Shown here piece by piece: positions 7,004-14,848 of a stretch of 42,820 nucleotides of DNA. The stretch comes from Marmoricola sp. (lineage in GTDB: Bacteria; Actinomycetota; Actinomycetes; Propionibacteriales; Nocardioidaceae). The stretch covers positions 1 to 42,820 of the forward strand of contig JAOPXD010000052.1 in NCBI GenBank assembly GCA_025965315.1, read 5' to 3'. Below the pieces are notes generated by a model that worked only from the letters and a program-made list of their open reading frames with translations, had not been told where the DNA came from and made no database searches. Position numbers and translations under genes: made by a program. Position 1 is the first letter of the stretch, and each line of letters begins with the position of its first letter.

Positions 7004-8455
7004 ATGACCACTCCGCGCATCGTCATCATCGGGGCCGGCTTCGGCGGCATCGGGACCGCTGTCGAACTCATCCAGCACGGTTACACCGACGTGACCCTGC
7101 TCGAGCGGGCGGACGAGGTGGGTGGGGTCTGGCGCGACAACACCTATCCCGGAGCAGCCTGCGACGTCCCGTCCTCGCTGTACTCGTGGTCGTTCGCGCC
7201 GAACCCGGAATGGCCGCGTCGGTACTCGGGCCAGGCCGACATCCTGGACTACATCGACCGGACGACCGCCGCGCACGGCATCCGCGACCGGGTCCGGACC
7301 GGTGTCGAGGTGACCTCGGCGTCGTACCAGGACGAGACCTCGACGTGGCGGATCGAGACCAGTACCGGGGAGACCCTCGAGGCGGACTTCCTGGTCTCGG
7401 CGGTCGGCCAGCTCTCCCGACCGGCGATCCCGGTGATCCCGGGCGCCGGGACCTTCGCCGGCCCCGCCTTCCACTCCGCGCAGTGGGACCACTCCGTCGA
7501 CCTGACCGGCAAGCGGGTCGCCGTCCTCGGCACCGGGGCGAGCGCGATCCAGTTCGTGCCGGCGATCCAGCCGGTCGCGGGCCAGGTCACCGTCTTCCAG
7601 CGGTCGGCGCCGTACGTCGTCCCGAAGACCGACCGCGCCTACACCGGGCTGCACCGCCGGTCGTTCACCCGCTACCCGGTGAGCCAGGCGTTCGGCCGGG
7701 GACTCACCAAGGTCATCACCGAGCAGTTCACCAGGTCGCTGGCCGGTGAGAACCCGCTCAAGAACGTCCTCGAGGCCGTCTGGAAGGTGGAGCTGCGCCG
7801 CCGGGTCAAGGACCCGGTGCTGCGCGCCAAGCTGGTCCCGGACTTCGCGTTCGGCTGCAAGCGGGTGCTGTTCTCGAACGACTGGTACCCGGCCCTCGCG
7901 GCGAGCAACGTCGATGTCGTCACCGACACCGTGGTCGAGATCCTTCCGCACGGTGTCCGCGATGCCGCTGGGGTCGTTCACGCGGTCGACGTGATCATCT
8001 ACGGCACCGGCTTCACCGCCACCGAGTTCCTGGCCCCGATGAAGGTCACCGGTGCAGCCGGTCTCGACCTCAACGAGGCCTGGGCAGCAGGCGCCCGCGC
8101 GTTCCACGGGATCTGCCTGCCCGGGTTCCCCAACTTCGGGATCGTCTACGGCCCGAACACGAACCTCGGCGGCAGCTCGATCATCCTGATGCTCGAGGCC
8201 CAGTCGGGTTTCATCCGCCAGCTGGTGGCCGCGGTCGCTCCGACGGGTGGCAGCATCGTGGTACGGCCCGACGCCGAGGAGCGCTTCGACGCCGAGATGC
8301 AGGGGCGGCTGGCCGGCGGGCTCTGGGCCGGCTGCGACAACTGGTACCGCGACGCCACCGGTCGGATCACCACGAACTGGCCCGGCACCGTGACCGAGTA
8401 CCAGGCACGCACGGCGACCGTGGACCTGGACGAATTCGTCCTCAGCCCGCTCTGA
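7004..8455 (+). CDS. Flavoprotein monooxygenase, Baeyer-Villiger type
   Basis: 483 residues. An FAD-binding Rossmann motif (GAGFGGIG, residues 10-17) is followed by ERADEVGGVWRDNTYPGAACD. The type I Baeyer-Villiger fingerprint FxGxxxHxxxW is complete: Phe151, Gly153, His157, Trp161. A second NADPH-binding motif GTGASA lies at about residues 176-181. The enzyme uses NADPH, FAD and O2 to insert oxygen next to a ketone carbonyl; some relatives oxidise heteroatoms. The substrate is unknown, but a ketone from alicyclic or steroid-like compounds is plausible. The start is fixed by the leaderless promoter and the immediate FAD motif. Its last 14 bases overlap the convergent DUF2834 gene. Confidence 0.88.
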   Translation: MTTPRIVIIGAGFGGIGTAVELIQHGYTDVTLLERADEVGGVWRDNTYPGAACDVPSSLYSWSFAPNPEWPRRYSGQADILDYIDRTTAAHGIRDRVRTGVEVTSASYQDETSTWRIETSTGETLEADFLVSAVGQLSRPAIPVIPGAGTFAGPAFHSAQWDHSVDLTGKRVAVLGTGASAIQFVPAIQPVAGQVTVFQRSAPYVVPKTDRAYTGLHRRSFTRYPVSQAFGRGLTKVITEQFTRSLAGENPLKNVLEAVWKVELRRRVKDPVLRAKLVPDFAFGCKRVLFSNDWYPALAASNVDVVTDTVVEILPHGVRDAAGVVHAVDVIIYGTGFTATEFLAPMKVTGAAGLDLNEAWAAGARAFHGICLPGFPNFGIVYGPNTNLGGSSIILMLEAQSGFIRQLVAAVAPTGGSIVVRPDAEERFDAEMQGRLAGGLWAGCDNWYRDATGRITTNWPGTVTEYQARTATVDLDEFVLSPL

Positions 8456-8783
8456 CCGCGCTCAGGTGCCTGGTCCGGCCGATCAGGAAGAGCGGGAGCG
8501 CCACGCTCACCGCGACAGCGAACACCAGCACCACGTAGAGCCAGAGCACCGGCAGTCCGATCTTGCGACCCTCGACGATCATGAAGATCGTCGCGACCGT
8601 GGCCACGCAGAGCAGGTCGATCGTGGTGAAGGTGGCCACCGGGCCGTCGACGGTCGCGTTCAGGAAGGCCGAGATGCTGCCACCGCCGGACAGGAAGCTG
8701 ACCAGCGCCCACTGGGTCCCGACCAGCGCAACCAGGGCCAGCAGCCCGTAGATCCAGCAGCGAACGGTCTCGGCACGGGTCAT
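8442..8783 (-). CDS. DUF2834 membrane protein
   Basis: 113 residues with three membrane helices (IYGLLALVALVGTQWALVSFL, then FTTIDLLCVATVATIFMIVEG and LPVLWLYVVLVFAVAVSVALP), consistent with DUF2834. No function is established. ATG 8783 is preceded by TACAGT at 6 nt, so it is probably leaderless. The gene is divergent from the acetyltransferase, with which it shares a symmetric promoter region. Its 3' end overlaps the monooxygenase gene tail to tail. Confidence 0.8.
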   Translation of the reverse strand: MTRAETVRCWIYGLLALVALVGTQWALVSFLSGGGSISAFLNATVDGPVATFTTIDLLCVATVATIFMIVEGRKIGLPVLWLYVVLVFAVAVSVALPLFLIGRTRHLSAVRAG

Positions 8784-8788
8784 GGCAG

Positions 8789-8840
8789 CACTGTAGGGCT
8801 GCGCGCTGCCGCCCGCACGGGAGCCCGGAGCCCTACGGTG
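8789..8840. promoter_or_regulatory. Symmetric divergent promoter with 12-bp inverted repeat
   Basis: CACTGTAGGGCT (8789-8800) and AGCCCTACGGTG (8829-8840) are inverted copies with one mismatch, separated by 28 bp. Each arm carries a -10 box: TACAGT on the minus strand for DUF2834 and TACGGT on the plus strand for the acetyltransferase. Each box is 6 nt before its start codon. Confidence 0.6.
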
Positions 8841-8845
8841 GTCGC

Positions 8846-9403
8846 GTGACCACGGACGAGCGCACTGCCCGCGAACGGATGATCGCCGGCGACCCCTACT
8901 TCTCCGACGACCCCGAGCTGGTCGCGGGGACCGAGCGCGCACGGCTGCTGATGGCCCGGTTCGCCGCTGCTGCGCCCGAGGACGCGACCAGGATCCTGCA
9001 CGACCTGCTCGGCGGGGTCGGGGTCGACGTCACGATCCGGCCGCCGCTGTACGTCGACTACGGCAGCCAGCTCGTCGTCGGAGACCGGGTGTTCGCGAAC
9101 TTCGGGCTCACCGCGCTCGACTGCGCGCCGATCACGATCGGCGACGACACCCAGATCGGCCCGCACGTCCAGCTGCTCACCCCGACGCACCCGTTCGACG
9201 CGGACGAACGCCGGTCGAAGGTCGAGGCCGCCGACCCGATCACCATCGGCTCCAACGTCTGGATCGGCGGTGGCGCGATCATCGTCGGTGGCGTCACGAT
9301 CGGCGACAACGCCGTCATCGGTGCCGGCTCGGTCGTGACCGAGGACATCCCGGCGAACTGCCTGGCCGTGGGCAGTCCCGCCCGGGTCATCCGCGAGCTG
9401 TAG
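8846..9403 (+). CDS. Maltose/sugar O-acetyltransferase (LbH hexapeptide)
   Basis: 185 residues. An N-terminal Mac domain (ARERMIAGDPYFSDDPELV) is followed by a left-handed beta-helix of hexapeptide repeats (ITIGDDTQIGPHVQLLTPTHP ... VWIGGGAIIVGGVTIGDNAVIGAGSVV). The catalytic histidine is expected in LTPTHPFD. The family transfers acetyl from acetyl-CoA to sugars such as maltose or glucose. GTG 8846 is preceded by TACGGT at 6 nt. It ends six bases from the convergent histidine-kinase gene. The natural acceptor is not known. Confidence 0.9.
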   Translation: MTTDERTARERMIAGDPYFSDDPELVAGTERARLLMARFAAAAPEDATRILHDLLGGVGVDVTIRPPLYVDYGSQLVVGDRVFANFGLTALDCAPITIGDDTQIGPHVQLLTPTHPFDADERRSKVEAADPITIGSNVWIGGGAIIVGGVTIGDNAVIGAGSVVTEDIPANCLAVGSPARVIREL

Positions 9404-9409
9404 GAACCT

Positions 9410-10537
9410 TCAGGCGAACGACGGCAGCTGGACCAGGAAGCGACAACCCGGGTCCTCGTTGTTCACCGAGACGCTGCCCGAGTGCGCCTCGACGATGCCC
9501 TTGACGATCGCCAGCCCGAGGCCCGCCCCACTGCCGAAGACGCTGCCCGGCTCCGGGGTCCTGGCCGCACTTCCCTGCCAGGCGACGTCGAAGGCGCGCT
9601 CCATGTCCTCCTCGGACAGACCGCCGCAGCCGTCGGTGATGGTGAGCTCGACCCCGGACGCGCCGGTGCGGCCGATCACCTCGACCACGCCGTCGGCCGG
9701 CGTGTGCCGGATCGCGTTCATCAGCAGGTTCGCGACCACCCGGGACAGCTCCGCCGGGTCGGCGACCACCTGCAGGCCCGCATCGACCGCTCCGCCCAGG
9801 CGCACGCCGCGGGCACGGGCCACCGGGTCGGCGGACGCGATCGCCTCGCTGACCAGGTCGCCCAGCATCAGCGGCTCCAGGCTCAGCCCCAGGTTGCCGG
9901 CGTGGATCCGGGACAGCTCGAAGAGGTCGTCGACCATCCGCACCATCCGGTCCACCTCGGAGCGGATCTGGCGGTGGTACCGCTGCGGGTCCTCGGCCAG
10001 ACCGTCCTCGAGCGCTTCGGTCATCGCGCGCATCCCGGCCAACGGGCTGCGCAGGTCGTGGGAGACCCAGGAGACCAGCTCGCGGCGCGAGCCCTCGAGC
10101 CGCGCCTCACGATCGCGTGACTCGGCCAGGCGGGCGCTGGTGCGGGCGAGCTCGTCGGAGAGCTGCTGGAGCTCCACCGGAGCTCCGGTGCCCGAGACGA
10201 AGGTGCCGCTCTCGCCGAAACGGCGCGCCTCTGCCTGGAGCGACTGCGACCAGCGCGCGAGTGCGGTGCCGACGACGGTCGCACCGGCGGCCGCCACGAC
10301 CCCGGCAACCGCGAGCACCCAGAGGGTCACCTCGAAGTCGTGGTGGGAGAGGAACATCGCCCGCGCCGTACCGACCACGCCGGCGGCGACAGCGCCGACC
10401 GCGACGACGGCGACCGACCCGATCAGCCACACCAGCCGGCGGCGGCGAAGTCCCCAGACGGCAGCCAGCCCGACGATGCAGGCTCCCGCCGCCCAGGACG
10501 CCGCGATCAGGATGATCTGGACCTCGTCGTGCGTCAT
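9410..10537 (-). CDS. Sensor histidine kinase
   Basis: 375 residues. Three to four N-terminal membrane helices (roughly residues 8-30, 34-58 and 70-95) leave only very short external loops. They are followed by a linker coiled coil (LQQLSDELARTSARLAES). The H-box is SWVSHDLRSPLAGM with phospho-acceptor His160, the N-box LLMNAIRHTP and the G-box GSGAGLGLAIVKG. The ATG overlaps the response-regulator stop (ATGA), so the pair is translationally coupled. It is the last gene of a seven-gene overlapping operon led by a glycosyltransferase, which hints that the signal may concern envelope or redox state. The lack of a periplasmic domain suggests a membrane-sensed cue. Confidence 0.93.
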   Translation of the reverse strand: MTHDEVQIILIAASWAAGACIVGLAAVWGLRRRRLVWLIGSVAVVAVGAVAAGVVGTARAMFLSHHDFEVTLWVLAVAGVVAAAGATVVGTALARWSQSLQAEARRFGESGTFVSGTGAPVELQQLSDELARTSARLAESRDREARLEGSRRELVSWVSHDLRSPLAGMRAMTEALEDGLAEDPQRYHRQIRSEVDRMVRMVDDLFELSRIHAGNLGLSLEPLMLGDLVSEAIASADPVARARGVRLGGAVDAGLQVVADPAELSRVVANLLMNAIRHTPADGVVEVIGRTGASGVELTITDGCGGLSEEDMERAFDVAWQGSAARTPEPGSVFGSGAGLGLAIVKGIVEAHSGSVSVNNEDPGCRFLVQLPSFA

Positions 10538-11217
10538 GCTGCTGCTTCCCATCGGTAGCCGACGCCCCACACGGTGACGAGGCGGGTCGGTGTGGTCGGG
10601 TTGCTCTCGACCTTCTCGCGGAGGCGGCGTACGTGCACCGTCACGGTCGACTGGTCGCCGAACGACCAGCCCCAGACCTGGGCGAGCAGCTCGTCACGGG
10701 AGTACGCCGTCCCGGGGTTGGCCACCAGGAAGCGCAGCAGGTCGAACTCGCGGCTGGTCAGGGCGAGCACGTCGTTCCCGAGGCGGGCCTCGTGACGGGC
10801 CAGGTCGACGACGAGGTCCCCGTCGGAGATCGTGCCGGTGTCCGGTGCAGCCTGCTCCCCGACGCGGCGCAGCAGCGCATCCACCCGCAGCACCAGCTCG
10901 CGCGGGCTGAACGGCTTGGTCACGTAGTCGTCGGCCCCGGACTCGAGGCCGACCACCCGGTCGGTCTCCGACCCGAGCGCGGTCAGCATGATGACCGGAA
11001 CGTTCCCGATCGCGCGCAGCCGACGGCACACCTCGAGGCCGTCGATGCCGGGCATCATCAGGTCCAGCACGACGAGGTCCGCCGGCGCGTCACGCATCGC
11101 CTTGAGGCCGGTCTCCCCGTCAGCAGCCTCGAGCACGTCGTGGCCCGCGGCGCGCAGGTAGGAGACGACCACCTCGCGCACCGTGACGTCGTCATCGACC
11201 ACCAGTACCCGGGCCAT
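10534..11217 (-). CDS. OmpR/PhoB-family response regulator
   Basis: 227 residues. The receiver domain has acidic residues near the N-terminus (VVDDD), phospho-acceptor Asp52 (VVLDLMMPG) and Lys101 in YVTKPF. The C-terminal winged helix has LTSREFDLLRFLVANPG and the recognition region TVTVHVRRLREKVE. ATG 11217 is preferred over GTG 11223 because GGGGAGG lies just upstream at good spacing. The start region overlaps the preceding membrane-protein gene by 26 bases. It is the cognate partner of the downstream kinase; the targets are not identified. Confidence 0.94.
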   Translation of the reverse strand: MARVLVVDDDVTVREVVVSYLRAAGHDVLEAADGETGLKAMRDAPADLVVLDLMMPGIDGLEVCRRLRAIGNVPVIMLTALGSETDRVVGLESGADDYVTKPFSPRELVLRVDALLRRVGEQAAPDTGTISDGDLVVDLARHEARLGNDVLALTSREFDLLRFLVANPGTAYSRDELLAQVWGWSFGDQSTVTVHVRRLREKVESNPTTPTRLVTVWGVGYRWEAAA

Positions 11218-11626
11218 CTCCACCTCCCCTGCCGAAGCGTCCGCGCAGGACCGCGCCTGCTACGACCAGCAACGTTAGCCCGGCGAAGGCGAACCAGCCC
11301 GCGACGTAGTTGCGGTCGAGCAGGGTCGGCCTGTCCGCAGCGGCACCGAAGCGCCCGAGCACCGGGATCGCGAGGAGGGTGACCGATCCCAGCACGATGC
11401 CGCCGACGACCACCGGAGCCGGGACCTTGATCCGGGCGATCCGGGTGACGACGAAGGCGAGCGCGATCACCACCGGCCCGAGGACGCCGTCGTGCAGCAC
11501 CACGCCCCCGACCAGCCACTTCACGGTCGCGACCAGGTTGTCGGTACCGAGGCCGAGCAGCATGTACGCGCCGTACCCGCCGATGGCTACCCCGGCAGCG
11601 ATCAGGACTCCGCGGATCGCGAGCAT
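11192..11626 (-). CDS. Small polytopic membrane protein, unknown
   Basis: 144 residues with about four hydrophobic helices (LAIRGVLIAAGVAIGGYGA, VVLHDGVLGPVVIALAFVV, VVVGGIVLGSVTLLAIPVLG and YVAGWFAFAGLTLLVVAGAVL) and a glycine/arginine-rich cytoplasmic tail. I do not recognise a named family. ATG 11626 shares one base with the stop of the molybdoenzyme gene (TGATG) and has GGAGGT upstream. Its 3' end runs 26 bases into the response-regulator gene. A partner or quinol/haem-less anchor for the molybdoenzyme is possible but unproven. Confidence 0.7.
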   Translation of the reverse strand: MLAIRGVLIAAGVAIGGYGAYMLLGLGTDNLVATVKWLVGGVVLHDGVLGPVVIALAFVVTRIARIKVPAPVVVGGIVLGSVTLLAIPVLGRFGAAADRPTLLDRNYVAGWFAFAGLTLLVVAGAVLRGRFGRGGGDGPGTGGR

Positions 11627-12795
11627 CACAGCACCTCCAGCCTGCTGACCCACTTGGTCTGGAAGACCCCGGGTCGGTCGGGTGCCATCAACCGGCACGG
11701 GTAGCCGTGATCCAGGGCCAGCTTCTCGCCGCTGAGCCCGAGCGCCAGCATCGTCAGCGGGTCGTCGACGAACTGCCGCGGTAGCACGGTGACCTTGTAG
11801 GGCCCGTGCTGCTGCAGCGAGACCACCCGGACGTCGCGGCCCTTCGGGGCGCCGACCAGGTCCAGCAGGTCGCGCAGCCGTACGCCGGACCAGGTTCCGC
11901 TGGCGCTCCAGCCCTCGACGCAGGCGATCGGCAGGTCGTGGGTGCGCTGGCGCAGCTGCTCGAGATCGCTCCGGCTGAACTCCATCTCGGTGCTGCCGTG
12001 CGCCAGCGTCAGCCGGAAATCGGGACTGAGCGCAGCGGCGACGACGTCGACCTGCTTGGCCGACTTGTTGATCGGGATCCCGCCCGGACCGTTGCCCGAC
12101 CTGATCGCGAAGACCGACACCTTCTTCAGGACCGGGACGCTGCTACCGGCGGTGGCGAGCACGGCCACCCCGGCCGCCAGGAACGCGCCGCGGACCAGGC
12201 CCCGCCGGCTGATCGGCGGTTGCTCGTCGCCCATCCCGGGCCGGTCGTGCTTGCCGTCCTCGATGTCGGCACCGAGGACGTCGCGGATGATCGGCAGCTT
12301 GACCGCGATGTGCACGATCAGCGATCCGATCGCGATCCAGGCCATCGTGTAGTGGGTCGCCCGGAACGAGAACCCCCACGGGTACCACTGGGAGGTGTTC
12401 AGCAGGCCCGAGGCCAGCTGGAAGATCGAGGATCCGACCAGCACCGCGATCGAGCCGCGTTCCAGGCCCTCGACCACCAGCTCGCGGGCCTTGCGCGGCG
12501 GCGGGGCGAAGAGCTTGGGGAAGACCGCCCAGAGCTTGACCAGGAGCAGCGGGATCGCGGCCGTCCCGGTGATGACGTGCAGACCCTGGGTGACCCGGTA
12601 CAGCCCGACCGGGCGGGTCGGGAACGCGATGAACGGGTGGGTGACGTGGGCCTCGTGGCTGATCAACCCGGTGACGAAGGCGATCCCGAAGCAGATACCG
12701 AGCCAGACCCCGACCCGGGCGGCGACCGCCGGGCTCCGGAGCCGCGACGTGAAGTCGTCCTCCTTCGGGATCGGCAGCGTCGGCAACCCGGCCAT
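11626..12795 (-). CDS. Membrane-anchored molybdopterin oxidoreductase (sulfite-oxidase/YedY type)
   Basis: 389 residues in two parts. The N-terminal part (about residues 25-175) has four helices with histidines in a cytochrome-b-like arrangement (SHEAHVTHPF, GLHVITG, ATHYTMAW, IVHIAVKLP). At residues 196-215 comes SRRGLVRGAFLAAGVAVL, a twin-arginine-like motif leading a fifth helix. Residues 230-389 form a sulfite-oxidase-fold Mo-cofactor domain, with the Mo-ligating cysteine at Cys292 (IACVEGW). This matches the dual Sec/Tat five-helix actinobacterial molybdoenzymes I recall. The catalytic domain would face outward. Related YedY/MsrP reduces sulfoxides. The gene is coupled to genes on both sides by one-base TGATG overlaps. 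Confidence 0.85.
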   Translation of the reverse strand: MAGLPTLPIPKEDDFTSRLRSPAVAARVGVWLGICFGIAFVTGLISHEAHVTHPFIAFPTRPVGLYRVTQGLHVITGTAAIPLLLVKLWAVFPKLFAPPPRKARELVVEGLERGSIAVLVGSSIFQLASGLLNTSQWYPWGFSFRATHYTMAWIAIGSLIVHIAVKLPIIRDVLGADIEDGKHDRPGMGDEQPPISRRGLVRGAFLAAGVAVLATAGSSVPVLKKVSVFAIRSGNGPGGIPINKSAKQVDVVAAALSPDFRLTLAHGSTEMEFSRSDLEQLRQRTHDLPIACVEGWSASGTWSGVRLRDLLDLVGAPKGRDVRVVSLQQHGPYKVTVLPRQFVDDPLTMLALGLSGEKLALDHGYPCRLMAPDRPGVFQTKWVSRLEVL

Positions 12796-13430
12796 CAGAG
12801 GTCCTTGACGAGGACGGCGAACCAGCGGTCGTCGTGGCACTCGACCGACGAGACCATCAGGCCGAGACCGACCACGAGCGTGCCGATCGCGTCCGCGCTG
12901 ACCACCGCCCACGGGAACGGGTGCGAACGCCAGGATCGGGTCTCGAGCCGGATCGTCCGGGTCCTGACGCCGTCGCCGGGCGGGGCCAGGTCGACCACGA
13001 CCCGACCACCCGGCGCCAGCAGCGCGGCAGCCCGGGCGAGCAGGGCCCGCGGGTTGCCGCCGATACCGATGTTGCCGTCGGCGAGCAGCGCCGTCTGCCA
13101 GCGGCCCTCCCCCGGGATCGGTTCGAAGACGTTCCGCAGCAGCGCCGCCACACCGCGGTCGCGGGTCTGGAAGACCGCCTCCGGGACCACGTCGATACCG
13201 AGGACCGCGTGCCCGGTCTCCGCCAGGTACTGGGTCATCCGGCCGGGGCCGCAACCGATGTCGAGGGTCGGGCCGACGCAGTGCAGCAGCACGGCCCGGT
13301 CCCCGCGGCTCGCGGACCGCGTCCAGGAGGCGACCGGCAGCTGCTGGACGAGTCCGGGGGCGACGATCTGGCAGTGCTCGCCGCGCAGTGCTGAGGAGAA
13401 GACCTCGGTGAACGACGCCGCGGTGGTCAC
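12795..13430 (-). CDS. SAM-dependent methyltransferase of the glycan operon
   Basis: About 211 residues from GTG 13430, which overlaps the previous stop as GTGA. SAM motif I is LDIGCGPGRMTQYLAETG, followed by GIDVVPEAV, NIGIGGNPRALLARAAALL and GGRVVVDLAPPG. The frame is open further upstream only by antisense GC bias. The position between the DUF2064 gene and the molybdoenzyme ties it to the glycan pathway. It may methylate a sugar or lipid intermediate; the acceptor is not visible. Confidence 0.8.
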   Translation of the reverse strand: MTTAASFTEVFSSALRGEHCQIVAPGLVQQLPVASWTRSASRGDRAVLLHCVGPTLDIGCGPGRMTQYLAETGHAVLGIDVVPEAVFQTRDRGVAALLRNVFEPIPGEGRWQTALLADGNIGIGGNPRALLARAAALLAPGGRVVVDLAPPGDGVRTRTIRLETRSWRSHPFPWAVVSADAIGTLVVGLGLMVSSVECHDDRWFAVLVKDL

Positions 13431-14080
13431 GAGGCGACCTCGGTCAGCGCGGTCCAGGTCCGGGCGAACCGGGTCGTCGGCACCGCGAGCGCCACCGCGT
13501 GCGCGTCCTCGACCGTGTCCACGTCGCGCAGCGTGGCGGTGTCGCGGACCGCGATCCCGGCGCCGATCAGGGCGGCCCAGGTGTCGTCGTACGTCGACGT
13601 GGTCGACATCGTCACGTCGGCGAGGAGGTCGGCGCGAGCGCCGTGCTCCCAGGCCAGCACCCACCAACCGCCGTCCAGCGCCGAGCCGAGCACCGCGGCC
13701 CGGTCCGCCTCCTCGGCGACGTCGTGCAGCAGCCGACCGGTGACCTGCGGGGTGTCCGTCCCGATCTGCACCACCACACCGTGTCCGGACACCGTCCGGT
13801 GGGCGTGCGCGAGCCGCTCCCCGAAGCTGCCGGAGCACTGGTCGAAGACGTTCCAGCCATCGAGCGCCGCCAGGATCTCCTCGCCGCGCTCAGCGAGCCG
13901 AAGGTCGCCCTCGAGCGCGAGGTGCGGCTCCAGACCGGACGCCGCGCAGGCGTCGAGCGTGTCGAGCAGCGCGGCGGCGGCCAGCTCAGCGGCTGCGCGC
14001 ATGCCGATCACGGCCCCCAGCCGGGTCTTGGCCTGACCAGGAATGGGGGCCTTCGCGGTGACGAGGACGTGGGCCGTCAT
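13427..14080 (-). CDS. DUF2064 / TIGR04282-type nucleotidyltransferase-like protein
   Basis: 217 residues with a GT-A/nucleotidyltransferase fold. The start VLVTAKAPIPGQAKTRLG carries the family signature KxPxPGxxKTRL. GTDTPQVTGRLLHDV and LGSALDGGWWVLAW follow. Families with this fold transfer a nucleotide or sugar. I recall the M. tuberculosis counterpart Rv0540 as being of similar length and in the same neighbourhood. It could activate a 1-phospho-sugar released by the phosphorylase of the locus. It overlaps both neighbours by 4 bases. Confidence 0.85.
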   Translation of the reverse strand: MTAHVLVTAKAPIPGQAKTRLGAVIGMRAAAELAAAALLDTLDACAASGLEPHLALEGDLRLAERGEEILAALDGWNVFDQCSGSFGERLAHAHRTVSGHGVVVQIGTDTPQVTGRLLHDVAEEADRAAVLGSALDGGWWVLAWEHGARADLLADVTMSTTSTYDDTWAALIGAGIAVRDTATLRDVDTVEDAHAVALAVPTTRFARTWTALTEVAS

Positions 14081-14736
14081 CGCAGCACCGCCATGAAGTC
14101 ACGTGCCGTGCGGACGGTGCCGCTGACCGAGCCGGAGACCTTCGACCTCGTCCCGGCAGCCCGCGGGTGGTAGGCGATGTCGCGCTCGCTGATCCGCCAG
14201 CCGGCGAGCATCGCCTTCTGCATCAGCTCCACCGGGTAGCCGAACCGGCGGTCCCGGACGTCGAGGTCGAGCAGGTCCACCCGACGGCACACCCGCATCG
14301 GCGCGATGTCGCGGATCGGGAAGTCGGCACGGTGGCGCAGCCAGGCGACGACGGCCTTGTTGCCGAGGCGCGCGTGCCAGGGCCAGACACCGCGAGAAAC
14401 CGGGCGACGACGACCGACCGCCATCGTGGCGCGTCCGGCCAGGACGTCGTCGATCATCGGCAGCAGGTCGGCCGGGTCGAAGGACCCGTCCCCGTCCATC
14501 ACGGCGATCAGCTCGGTGGTGGCAGCCTCGACCCCGGCGTGCACGGCCGCGCCGTACCCGGCACGAGGCTCGGCGACCACCCGCGCCCCGAGATCGCGGG
14601 CGACCGCGGCGGTGTCGTCCGTCGAACCGTTGTCGACCACGATCACCGCCATACCTGCCGGGACCTGCGGCAGCACCGCACGCAGTGCCGGCGCCTCGTT
14701 GAGGCACGGCAGGATCAGCGTGCAGATCGGGTCCAT
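14077..14736 (-). CDS. GT2 glycosyltransferase (polyprenyl-phosphate sugar synthase-like)
   Basis: 219 residues, a bare GT-A domain: LILPCLNEAPALR, VVDNGSTDDTAAVA, VMDGDGSFDP (the DxD-like metal site) and RFGYPVELMQKAMLAGW. It lacks C-terminal membrane helices, like dolichyl/polyprenyl-phosphate mannose synthase catalytic domains. It probably makes a polyprenyl-phosphate sugar that the divergent GT-C-like membrane protein then uses. It is the first gene of the seven-gene operon. ATG 14736 is preceded by TAGGGT at 6 nt (leaderless). Confidence 0.9.
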   Translation of the reverse strand: MDPICTLILPCLNEAPALRAVLPQVPAGMAVIVVDNGSTDDTAAVARDLGARVVAEPRAGYGAAVHAGVEAATTELIAVMDGDGSFDPADLLPMIDDVLAGRATMAVGRRRPVSRGVWPWHARLGNKAVVAWLRHRADFPIRDIAPMRVCRRVDLLDLDVRDRRFGYPVELMQKAMLAGWRISERDIAYHPRAAGTRSKVSGSVSGTVRTARDFMAVLR

Positions 14737-14742
14737 GGGCCA

Positions 14743-14748
14743 ACCCTA
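14743..14748 (-). promoter_or_regulatory. -10 box (TAGGGT) of the seven-gene glycan operon
   Basis: On the minus strand TAGGGT is followed by 6 nt and ATG 14736. A TTGACG at 14777-14772 (minus strand) is 23 bp away, too far for a normal -35. Confidence 0.5.
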
Positions 14749-14835
14749 GGAACAACGCGCCGGCGCCGGGCCGTCAAAGGCTTACGGATGCGTGACATCG
14801 GGCGCTGCGGAACCGGATCCGCTGGTCGGGCTGCC

Positions 14836-14841
14836 TAGGGT
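14836..14841 (+). promoter_or_regulatory. -10 box (TAGGGT) of the GT-C-like gene
   Basis: TAGGGT is followed by 7 nt and ATG 14849. The same hexamer drives the divergent GT2 operon, so both halves of the locus may respond to the same sigma factor. Confidence 0.5.
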
Positions 14842-14848
14842 GAGCGTC

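Noticed and set aside
14772..14777. TTGACG as -35 of the glycan operon
   Set aside because: It is 23 bp from the -10 box, beyond normal promoter spacing.
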